In this document: positions 54,994 through 62,230 of the stretch, piece by piece
Position numbering within the stretch: the first letter of the stretch is position 1
How the letters are laid out: each line of letters begins with the position of its first letter
Assembly: GCF_000712055.1 (NCBI RefSeq)
Contig: NZ_JOOA01000002.1
Coordinates: 2,418,001 to 2,482,000 of the forward strand
DNA: 64,000 nucleotides
Direction: 5' to 3'
Origin: Ruminococcus sp. HUN007
Lineage (GTDB): Bacteria; Bacillota; Clostridia; Oscillospirales; Ruminococcaceae
The notes under the pieces: model-generated
Database searches by the model: none
Seen by the model: the letters and a program-made list of their open reading frames with translations, nothing else
Told to the model about the DNA's origin: nothing
Program-made: the position numbers and the translations under genes

Positions 54994-55134
54994 ATGAGTA
55001 ACGAACAGGAAACAAGAAAAGAGACAAAACAGGAATACGAACACAAGGAAAGCTACAGCTTCAGCTACGAAACATTTTCAGAATTATTCGGTGACGTCAA
55101 GGAAGCGCTCTTTAACATCGTATTCATGAAGTGA
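54994..55134 (+). CDS. 46-aa cassette protein (MSNEQETRK type), copy C, intact
   Basis: The uninterrupted version of the gene hit by IS66, with GGAGGTGAGACA before the ATG. It has a charged N-terminal half (Glu/Lys/Thr) and a C-terminal amphipathic segment. Always last in the cassette, before the hairpin that bounds the next CRISPR array. Confidence 0.65.
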   Translation: MSNEQETRKETKQEYEHKESYSFSYETFSELFGDVKEALFNIVFMK

Positions 55135-55199
55135 TCAGTATAAAGCGTAAATAAAAGGCAGTAGTCCGTGCAAGGATTGCTGCCTTTGTTGCGTTTATA

Positions 55200-55266
55200 G
55201 ATAACGAAAGCTTTGGAAAGATAATCACTTAAACATCTATGTGGATTATCTATCCGAAGCTTTTTC
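55200..55266. other. Hairpin at the leader-distal end of CRISPR array 3 (also 51837-51899)
   Basis: An imperfect inverted repeat (GAAAGCTTTGGAAAGATAAT and its partner ending GAAGCTTTTT) with an inner ACATC/GATGT-like arm. Near-identical copies lie left of arrays 2 and 3 and a shorter relative left of array 1. On the plus strand it ends in TTTTTC and may end cassette transcripts. Confidence 0.6.
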
Positions 55267-55269
55267 TTT

Positions 55270-55448
55270 GGTTCAAACACCCAATGGTGAAGGGGGTATA
55301 CCAAACATTCGCAGCGTCTGTGACTGTCGCTATCGCTACTGTTTCAAACACCCAATGGTGAAGGGGGTATACCAAACATGTAATCAACACAGGAAACGAC
55401 TACGAGATATAGTTTCAAACACCCAATGGTGAAGGGGGTATACCAAAC
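55270..55448 (-). CRISPR. CRISPR array 3
   Basis: Three 37-bp repeats (55270-55306, 55341-55377, 55412-55448) with two 34-nt spacers. The leftmost repeat has the same mutated GGTTC end as array 2, so arrays 2 and 3 share an ancestor even though their spacers differ. Confidence 0.93.
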
Positions 55449-55566
55449 CTCGTAATTACGTGCTTTCAAGCGGATCCTTCTGATTTGTTTGTTAAATACC
55501 CCTGAAATAATGACAAACGCCCTCTGGCGATACTTAAATTATACCACATTTTCAGGACTGTGTAAA
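55449..55566 (-). promoter_or_regulatory. Leader of CRISPR array 3
   Basis: Minus-strand TTTACA (55561-55566), 17 bases, TATAAT (55538-55543). Confidence 0.8.
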
Positions 55567-55722
55567 CAAATTTTTCAGATATCACTTAACATCGGCGGAA
55601 ATTTTATATTATATAAACAGAGAGGTACGGATCTGAATGATTGTGTTGATCTGAATGCTTTTATAGCGATCTTAAGAAGTTACAATTCGAAAAACTACGT
55701 AAATATCAGGAGGAAAAAGATT

Positions 55723-56001
55723 ATGTTAAATGAAAAGTTAATAAGTGCAGCACTTGAAAGCCTTGCAAAGAACCCAGAAAATCTGAAGATGCCGAATATA
55801 CCGTTGCCGGTGATGGATGCAGGAGTGTTCTGGAATACGATAGGAGAAGGCGGAGGCTACAAGCTCGAGCAGAATATGATAACACAGCATTGCAGAATAC
55901 TTGACAGAAACGGAATAAGACGTGCATGGGGATCTGAAGCGGCGATGGAAAGACTGATGATGCAAATGGCAGGATGTGAAAGAAGTCTGGATACTGAATA
56001 A
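55723..56001 (+). CDS. 92-aa diverged paralogue of the 86-aa cassette protein
   Basis: Starts MLNEKLISAALESLAKNP with AGGAGG upstream; keeps MPNIPLPVMDAGVFWNTIGE and QHCRILDRNGIRRAWGSEAAMERLM, with the tail SLDTE as in the 53503 copy. Followed 19 bases on by a zinc-ribbon gene. Confidence 0.72.
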   Translation: MLNEKLISAALESLAKNPENLKMPNIPLPVMDAGVFWNTIGEGGGYKLEQNMITQHCRILDRNGIRRAWGSEAAMERLMMQMAGCERSLDTE

Positions 56002-56020
56002 CAGAAAGGAGTAAAGAATT

Positions 56021-56257
56021 ATGAATCTGTTTAAGATACCGTATTTCTGCAGAAAAGAACGTTACGATGATGCTTCTGAAAGCGGCAGCTGCCTACGTTT
56101 TTTAGAGGATTATGAGGAATCTGGTGATTACAGCGAGTTGTATGCTCCGGATGATTGTCCGTACTGTAATGGTACTGGGAATTCCTATACCGGAGGGGCT
56201 TGTGTGAACTGTAATGGAACAGGTAAAATCAGAATTGAAAGTGAGGTGAAGAGATGA
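56021..56257 (+). CDS. 78-aa CxxCxGxG zinc-ribbon protein
   Basis: A paralogue of 53796-54005: MNLFKIPYFCRKE, an acidic middle, then DCPYCNGTG and ACVNCNGTG. AGAAAGGAGT precedes it. Its stop overlaps the next start (ATGA). Confidence 0.7.
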   Translation: MNLFKIPYFCRKERYDDASESGSCLRFLEDYEESGDYSELYAPDDCPYCNGTGNSYTGGACVNCNGTGKIRIESEVKR

Positions 56258-56460
56258 TTTATAACAGAATAGAATATATGACTTGTATGTGTTCTTTTAA
56301 GACGATGTGGAGAGGATGTTCCAGTGATAATTGTATTTATAATACGGCTAATATGGACATAGATGCGATGAGAAATGAATACTTGCGCAAGGATATAGAG
56401 CAACTGAAGGAGAGAACAAAGAATCTGATACAAAGACTATTGAAAAGCAGATACAGATAA
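56254..56460 (+). CDS. 68-aa Cys-containing helical protein
   Basis: GAGGTGAAGAG lies before the ATG, which overlaps the zinc-ribbon stop. The N-terminal half has several Cys (CMCSFK, CSSDNC) and the C-terminal half is a charged helix (LRKDIEQLKERTKNLIQRLL). Not recognised. Confidence 0.6.
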   Translation: MIYNRIEYMTCMCSFKTMWRGCSSDNCIYNTANMDIDAMRNEYLRKDIEQLKERTKNLIQRLLKSRYR

Positions 56461-56558
56461 CAGAAACAGCATATCCTACTTTGTTTACGTAAAGCAGGAT
56501 ATGCTGTTTTTGTATATTCGGTATTGATTACGGCTACGATAGTAAGTATATCACGGGG

Positions 56559-57128
56559 TTAAGAAATTGATATCATGCCCTGAATAAGATTCAGAAGCAG
56601 ACCTGAATCTTCCGAAAATACGGTTTCTTCAAGGGAGAAATTAATTCTCTCGTCAGTATCGTTTGATTCGACGCAGGAATAAAATTTAATGTAGTCAGCA
56701 ACGGCTTCCTTATATTCTTCGAGTGCCATCTTGCTGCTTTCTATTCCTTCGAGTTGTGCAGCAAATTTATCAATAGAGGACTGACAGTCAGAAACATCAG
56801 AATGTAGGTTTTTGAACTTATCGATTATTGCACCGGTTTCTTTCTTTAAAACTTCGCTGTTGTATTCCTGTATTTTTGATTCGATATTATCGAGAGTTGC
56901 ATCTTCAGGAAGCTCTTCATTAAACAGTGCCTTGTAGTTTTCAGCGCAGATATTCTGGAGTTTGCTGAATTCAGTTAGTTCCTTGAGAATATCAGTTATA
57001 CTCTTGGATTTGAACATTGTATTACTTTCAACATGAGAGCGAATGATATCGATTTTCTTGTTTAAATTTTTATATCTGTTTCGAATAGCTTCAAGTGAAT
57101 TCTGCAGTTGAAGTATCTGTTCGGTCAT
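56559..57128 (-). CDS. Coiled-coil protein, paralogue of the polyprotein N-terminus
   Basis: 189 aa from the ATG at 57128 with GAGGTGAT upstream; a longer start at 57182 crosses a hairpin. The whole protein is helical. Its second half (IIDKFKNLHSDVSDCQSSID ... LEEYKEAVADYIKFYSCV) aligns clearly with residues 105-195 of the 568-aa frame at 62211-63917 (IIIKFKSIRSKVEECQKYLD ... LDEYTKAVEPYEEFYRIV). Such shared modules suggest that the two proteins interact or compete for one partner. Last gene of the cluster. Confidence 0.65.
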   Translation of the reverse strand: MTEQILQLQNSLEAIRNRYKNLNKKIDIIRSHVESNTMFKSKSITDILKELTEFSKLQNICAENYKALFNEELPEDATLDNIESKIQEYNSEVLKKETGAIIDKFKNLHSDVSDCQSSIDKFAAQLEGIESSKMALEEYKEAVADYIKFYSCVESNDTDERINFSLEETVFSEDSGLLLNLIQGMISIS

Positions 57129-57152
57129 TATAATCACCTCAAATTCATATGG

Positions 57153-57178
57153 GACAGCCCTTATAGTTACGGGCTGTC
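57153..57178 (-). other. Hairpin between the last two genes of the cluster
   Basis: GACAGCCC (57153-57160) pairs with GGGCTGTC (57171-57178), with no T-run; it could lower expression of the last gene or protect the mRNA end. Confidence 0.5.
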
Positions 57179-57185
57179 TCATTAT

Positions 57186-58256
57186 TTAATACTGTTGTTT
57201 GCTTAGTCTTTCAATTTCATCTGATGTTAATAAAGTAGTATGCGCAAGTTTGTTGCGGCATTCTCTGTAAAAAATCAGATTGCTTAAGTCTGAATGACTT
57301 ACTTCAATTTTGCCTGAATCACATAAGAATTTCAAGTTTCCCAGCTCAAGACAGGAAATATCATCGACAGAATTTCCAAAGTATATAGCCAGAGCTTCTG
57401 CACCCGGAAAATCATCAGCATACTTGTTTATGAACCAGTTCCTGAAATATTCAATTTCAGAATAAAATATTTTTATCTGTGCTTCACGGGTTATTTGATT
57501 CAATTCTCCTGAGATACTAAAATTGCTGGAATTACTTCTTAGTTCTTTATTAAGAGTTTCCTTGACTACATAGTCTGTGTGAAATGCAAGTTTTTTTCCG
57601 TTGCGGGCAAGGTTCGCAGCTAATTCAATATCATCTCCGGCAAGTAATGAAGCAAGTTCAGCTGAATATCTTTTTATTACGCTGTTTTCATTTCTTTCAT
57701 TTTTCAGGGATGAAGTGATCATGAAAGAGAATATATCAATATCATATTTCTGAAAGTAATCTCTGGCTGACAGATTTGTAATGCTGGATTTGATATTGTT
57801 TTCAAAACAATTTTCAATAATAAAGCTGCACATATTAGTGTTTGGCTTATGATACTTAACATATCCTGAAACAAAATCGATCCATGCATTAGTTGTTTGT
57901 TTATCCGTACATTTAATAAGGAGAATACTGTTTTTTAATACGGATGAATGATCGTTTTCAGCCACAAATCGTTCAAATCCGATTGCTGATCGGTATTTTT
58001 GCTTTAACTCAGGTTTGAAATATTTATCTTTGATATATTCACCCGGAGGTTTGTCTCCGATTTCATCAGCATATATTACTTTAAATATTCTTTCTGATGT
58101 TGTACACTTTTCTGACAGGATCGATTCGAATGTTTCAGTCCATGGAAAATTACCATCGATGCTGTATACCAGGCTTTCTTCACTGGCTATTCTGTCAGTG
58201 ATGTCTTCTATAAATCTTCTGGCGTTGGGCACTGAATTCCACCAAAGCATATCCAT
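57186..58256 (-). CDS. 356-aa protein with a C-terminal HEPN-like R-x4-H motif
   Basis: AGGAGG lies 9 bases before the ATG; the gene starts 4 bases after the ATPase stop, so it is coupled. The N-terminal part (WWNSVPNARRFIEDITDRI, KNSILLIKCTDKQTTNAWIDF) is not recognised. Near the C-terminus, R334-N-K-L-A-H339 within FYRECRNKLAHTTLL has the R-polar-x3-H form of HEPN domains, which are often ribonucleases in defence systems. A role as effector or as an adaptor controlled by the ATPase is inference; no other catalytic motif is visible. Confidence 0.6.
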   Translation of the reverse strand: MDMLWWNSVPNARRFIEDITDRIASEESLVYSIDGNFPWTETFESILSEKCTTSERIFKVIYADEIGDKPPGEYIKDKYFKPELKQKYRSAIGFERFVAENDHSSVLKNSILLIKCTDKQTTNAWIDFVSGYVKYHKPNTNMCSFIIENCFENNIKSSITNLSARDYFQKYDIDIFSFMITSSLKNERNENSVIKRYSAELASLLAGDDIELAANLARNGKKLAFHTDYVVKETLNKELRSNSSNFSISGELNQITREAQIKIFYSEIEYFRNWFINKYADDFPGAEALAIYFGNSVDDISCLELGNLKFLCDSGKIEVSHSDLSNLIFYRECRNKLAHTTLLTSDEIERLSKQQY

Positions 58257-58260
58257 AATA

Positions 58261-60795
58261 TCAGGCCTCCTCGCATGAATAATCCATGATCATATTCTCT
58301 ATTTCTTTTAATGTTCCGAGAAGCTGAAGGAAATTGTATCTTGCAAACAGATATTTTCCGTTCGGATTTTTTCTTAATATGTTAAGCTCGCACAGTTCAT
58401 CCATAAGCGCCATAAGCTTATCGATATCGATGTTCTTAATTTTATGAACATCATAATCTTCAGCCGTTTTATAGATATCTTCAGCATAACAACCGTCTGT
58501 ACTGTCACTGGTATAGTTACAGTATGCCATCAGAACAACAATTATGTGATAGAAGTTGTCCGTATCAAGTTTAAGTGTTATCTCAAACTTATCTTTTATC
58601 TGTTTACGGAATTCTGAATCAGCAAGTACTTTTTTGATGTGATCTTCGGTAACCTCATATGGTGGTGAAGTCGTTTCATCAAAAACTGTATCGTATTTTT
58701 TGACTGCTTCAATAAGCTTGGCACAATAGAAATGAATTAAGCCCGGGAAGTAGTTGGTGTTTGCCAGAATAAGCGATACAAGATAGGACTGATCCTTAGG
58801 AAATCTTATTCCGAGATAATGCAGCGGCTTTTCAAGAAGTTCACAAGCCTCAGTGTATGTAAAAGGCTTGATTGTATACTGTCTCAAATGAGCTATAACA
58901 CTGTTGTTAGCCATTGATTTCTCTTTTTCAAATTTCACAAGATTACGAAGACCAGCGATAACAAATTTAAATCTGTTTACGCCAATACTCTGAATATCTT
59001 CAAGATCATCAAGCGGAGAGTAATTATAATTCTTGCAGTCTTCAATAAAGGTATCTGTTTCATCAATAAGAAGCAGCAGATAAGGAATCTTGACCTCTGT
59101 TTGAGAATTAAGGCGTTTCTTTATTGATCTTGAAAGTAAAGACCAGTCGCTGGTTTCGCTGCCTTCAGGTAATATACCTTCGTCAACAAGAGCAGCTGAG
59201 ATCTTCGCAGCTGCTTTGGCACAGCTGCAGTCTTTTATTTCAACATAAACAGCTCTGTCCCCGTTTTCGTTATTATTTATATCTGACTTTGCCATTCTGA
59301 GAAGAGCAGATTTTCCAAGCTGTCTTCCGCCGCTGATTATATTTGCTCCCACAGGAGATTCAATGTCTTCCAGCTGAGCCTTTCTGCCCATAAACATTTC
59401 AACAGGAATAGGACGGGCTGAATCTACAGAGTACGGCTGGAATGAAGAATAAGGCATTGTGATCTCCATAAGAACTCTGTTGATTGTATTTTCAGTGTAA
59501 TGTTTAGCAAGATAGAATATTACTACACGGTCTATGACGATGAAAATTTTATCAAAGAATTCTTCCTTGATTTTACGGGCTAAAGTTCTTCTTTCTGAGT
59601 CGTGTAAAGCAAAATCAAGAATTACAAGTGTGTGGCGAGTAGTACCTATTTCTTTGAATTTGTCAATAAGTCTTCTTGCGTCATACATACCGAAAAGGCA
59701 GACAACTCTGAATCCGTTTTCTTCAGCCAGCGAACCAAACGGTGATATAGGATGAGTGTAATTTTCCTTCTTTCCGTTTGTGCTTCTGATCAGTTCTATG
59801 CTGTAACTGTTGTAAGTAGTCTGATTTGTTTCATCAACACTGACACTGTTAACAGGGAAACCAAGTGTAGATATAAGATTTTTCATTCTGTCAGGATTCC
59901 GATGATTTCCTGTCGGGAAGTTATCAATAAGTTCGATGCCTCTTTTAATATCTTTCATAGGACTTCTGGAATTCTGAATAATCTTTTTAAGGTTTCTTGA
60001 CTTGTCATTAACAAGTTTATAGTTTTCAGAGTATTCATCAATGAAACTTTGCAGGTTGTCTTCATCGAGTAAGTCGTCCTTATTATCAAAATCATTATTC
60101 TGAATACGCTGAAACAGGTCTTCTGCTACTGTGTAATTCTGCTTTTCAAGCATTTTTCGTGCTTCATTTATGAATTCCTCAGCCTTATCAGTCTTGTCGA
60201 TGTTTGCTGCAACAGTATCAAGATTAATTCTAAGAGATTTTTCACGTATCTTCGCTTCAAGTTTTATAGCTGATTCAATATGTGAAATAAGACGAGCAAA
60301 ATAACCAAAGTTATGTGTGTTCTCATTTTTCACATACTGAATAGTGACCATAGCAAGAATCTGTTCTTTACGGTCGGTGTCTATCTGTCCGTAACTCTGT
60401 GAAAGTTCCAGCGATCCCTTGAAGTTTTCGAAATCTGATCTGAACTGCTTTATTGCTTCAGCGGTATTAGCTTCGATATTATTGTTTTCCTCATCCCACT
60501 CTTTTTCATGATCAGCAAAGTAGATTTTTATGAGCTGTGCGCAGCCGTAATCGTCTGCCATATTATCGTCTGTTGAGGAATCTGACCTGTAGAATATTTC
60601 ATCTATTCTTTCTTCAAATGTTCGGTCAGGACGCTTTGAGTGGCGTATAATGCAGTCAGTTGGCATAAAATCATTGACGATAATAGTGTGACCTTTAAAA
60701 TCAGGTAAAAAATTATCATCCAGAATTACATCACCGTACTTAAGAAAATCGATGTAATAATATTTTGCGTCGATTTCATTGTAACTGCCATTCAT
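58261..60795 (-). CDS. STAND/AAA-like P-loop ATPase, C-terminal part of a large polyprotein
   Basis: 844 aa from the first ATG, which has no ribosome site. The same frame is open upstream to 61134. It has a helical N-terminal region, a Rossmann-like stretch (about residues 355-430: FRVVCLFGMYDARRL, TLVILDFALHDSERR), then a P-loop ATPase. Walker A is GGRQLGKSALL (about 485-495) and Walker B is YLLLLIDETDTF (about 565-576). A GLRNLVKFE sensor-like segment and a winged-helix-type C-terminus (LMDELCELNILRKNPNGKYLF) follow. This order matches STAND or archaeal-type ATPases that act as switches in defence and signalling. It ends 4 bases before the HEPN-like gene. Confidence 0.7.
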   Translation of the reverse strand: MNGSYNEIDAKYYYIDFLKYGDVILDDNFLPDFKGHTIIVNDFMPTDCIIRHSKRPDRTFEERIDEIFYRSDSSTDDNMADDYGCAQLIKIYFADHEKEWDEENNNIEANTAEAIKQFRSDFENFKGSLELSQSYGQIDTDRKEQILAMVTIQYVKNENTHNFGYFARLISHIESAIKLEAKIREKSLRINLDTVAANIDKTDKAEEFINEARKMLEKQNYTVAEDLFQRIQNNDFDNKDDLLDEDNLQSFIDEYSENYKLVNDKSRNLKKIIQNSRSPMKDIKRGIELIDNFPTGNHRNPDRMKNLISTLGFPVNSVSVDETNQTTYNSYSIELIRSTNGKKENYTHPISPFGSLAEENGFRVVCLFGMYDARRLIDKFKEIGTTRHTLVILDFALHDSERRTLARKIKEEFFDKIFIVIDRVVIFYLAKHYTENTINRVLMEITMPYSSFQPYSVDSARPIPVEMFMGRKAQLEDIESPVGANIISGGRQLGKSALLRMAKSDINNNENGDRAVYVEIKDCSCAKAAAKISAALVDEGILPEGSETSDWSLLSRSIKKRLNSQTEVKIPYLLLLIDETDTFIEDCKNYNYSPLDDLEDIQSIGVNRFKFVIAGLRNLVKFEKEKSMANNSVIAHLRQYTIKPFTYTEACELLEKPLHYLGIRFPKDQSYLVSLILANTNYFPGLIHFYCAKLIEAVKKYDTVFDETTSPPYEVTEDHIKKVLADSEFRKQIKDKFEITLKLDTDNFYHIIVVLMAYCNYTSDSTDGCYAEDIYKTAEDYDVHKIKNIDIDKLMALMDELCELNILRKNPNGKYLFARYNFLQLLGTLKEIENMIMDYSCEEA

Positions 60796-61134
60796 TCTTG
60801 CATTGAATTCTTCGAGCGTAGACCTGATACATCTGTATCCGGCCTGTAATTCAGCATTGTTACTGTACTCTGAAATTTTATTGTCAATACATACAATAGA
60901 ATCTGCAATGGCAGTCTTTATTACGTTCTTATCCTTGTCAAATCCTTTTGCAGCAGGAGTATTAACAGAGATGTGAATATAGTAATACCAGTTGCATATA
61001 ACAGATACTATTTTTGTTATGCTCTTAAGAATGTTGTTTCTGAGTTCACTTGTCAGCTTTGAGGACTGCTGTTTGTCGCGCTGAGTTTTGCCTGCTTCAG
61101 TCCAGAAATAATCTATATAATCGCTGATAGCCTG
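60796..61134 (-). pseudogene. Linking segment between the two ATPase polyprotein frames
   Basis: 113 codons without a stop in the frame of the 844-aa ORF (reading QAISDYIDYFWTEAG ... STLEEFNAR). Removing one base from the T7 run at 61135-61141 joins it to the 391-aa frame upstream. Confidence 0.65.
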
Positions 61135-62230
61135 TTTTTTTGAAATTCTCTGCTTTAATCTCTATGTTTTCGTCAATGAAGTGTGAATTTATGAAATCAT
61201 GAACGTATTCTACATAAATTTCTTCAGAGCTGTTATCGGCAACGATTTTCAGACACTCTGCCAGAGCATTTTTTTCTTTGAAAATCATTTTCTTCATGTC
61301 AAGATAACGAGGAAGAGGTGATTTTTCTTTTACAGGGGTTGTGATGTATGTGTAATACAGGTTGGAAGCTTCTTTGGAGATATCACCAAGAGTTTTGTCT
61401 CGAATTATATTCTCCTTGAGTCTGTAATCAGCAACTGCATCAATTCCCATGCCATTTAAAGATTTGAAACTTTCAAGCTTGTATGCTAAGTCTGCAAGGT
61501 CAGCATTGTTTTCAATTGGTTCCAGACTCTTCATTGCAGAGTACATCTGTTTACAGCTGTAGTCATGATGAGCGGTGTTATAAAAAAGAACACGCAATTC
61601 AGCACAAACCTTCAGACAATCAGAGAATGTGCCTGGTATGCTTTCGATATCATCGAAGATATTCATCACTACATCTGAAAGATATATACCTTTTTTATCA
61701 GGGGTATTTAATGCAAATGATAATTCATTTTTTAGGTTGCTGTATTTAGCTTCCGGAGATACAACTCCAAGATATGCGGATGCACAGTACGCTTTTCCAA
61801 TGTTGATCAATGAATAGACATTATTCATTACAGTTTCTTCTGTCAGGTTCTGAGTATCGTATACCATGCTGTAGTCAGCAGTTTTGGTGTCAGAAGTAAT
61901 GCTGGTGTCTGAATTGATTTCTTCTATTATATCGGCGATTGAATCTATTGATTCAGCTACAGCCTTTTCATCTATTGCAGATACAGCAGTGATATCCGCT
62001 TCAGGAGTTATTATAGTTTCTTCCGAATCAGAAACTGGTTCTGATGTATGATTATTTTCATCGGTCAGCTCTTCAGAACAGTCATTTGACAATACCGGAT
62101 TTTTAAGTTCTGTTTTATCAGATTTTCCTGAAGATTTATACTTGGCCTTATGAAATTCTGTAGCCGTTTCTACTATATTTTCAACTGTTGTTTCTTCCAC
62201 GGATGAAAGATTATAATATTTTTTTTTCAT
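61097..62230 (-). CDS. Middle part of the ATPase polyprotein, apparently frameshifted at both ends
   Basis: 377 codons from the first plausible ATG at 62230 (MKKKYYNL), which has no ribosome site; a longer frame to 62272 overlaps the gene before it. The first 120 residues are an acidic Ser/Thr/Glu-rich linker, like one in the preceding frame; the rest is helical. It joins the 568-aa frame if one base is removed from the T9 run at 62219-62227 and the 844-aa frame if one is removed at 61135-61141. Its stated C-terminus (TGYQRLYRLFLD) is then an artefact. Confidence 0.6.
   Translation of the reverse strand: MKKKYYNLSSVEETTVENIVETATEFHKAKYKSSGKSDKTELKNPVLSNDCSEELTDENNHTSEPVSDSEETIITPEADITAVSAIDEKAVAESIDSIADIIEEINSDTSITSDTKTADYSMVYDTQNLTEETVMNNVYSLINIGKAYCASAYLGVVSPEAKYSNLKNELSFALNTPDKKGIYLSDVVMNIFDDIESIPGTFSDCLKVCAELRVLFYNTAHHDYSCKQMYSAMKSLEPIENNADLADLAYKLESFKSLNGMGIDAVADYRLKENIIRDKTLGDISKEASNLYYTYITTPVKEKSPLPRYLDMKKMIFKEKNALAECLKIVADNSSEEIYVEYVHDFINSHFIDENIEIKAENFKKTGYQRLYRLFLD

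Noticed and set aside
43187..55448. Firm assignment of the arrays to type VI-D (Cas13d)
   Set aside because: The GTTTGAAAC end is shared by several CRISPR types, spacers are long, and no effector gene is in the window.
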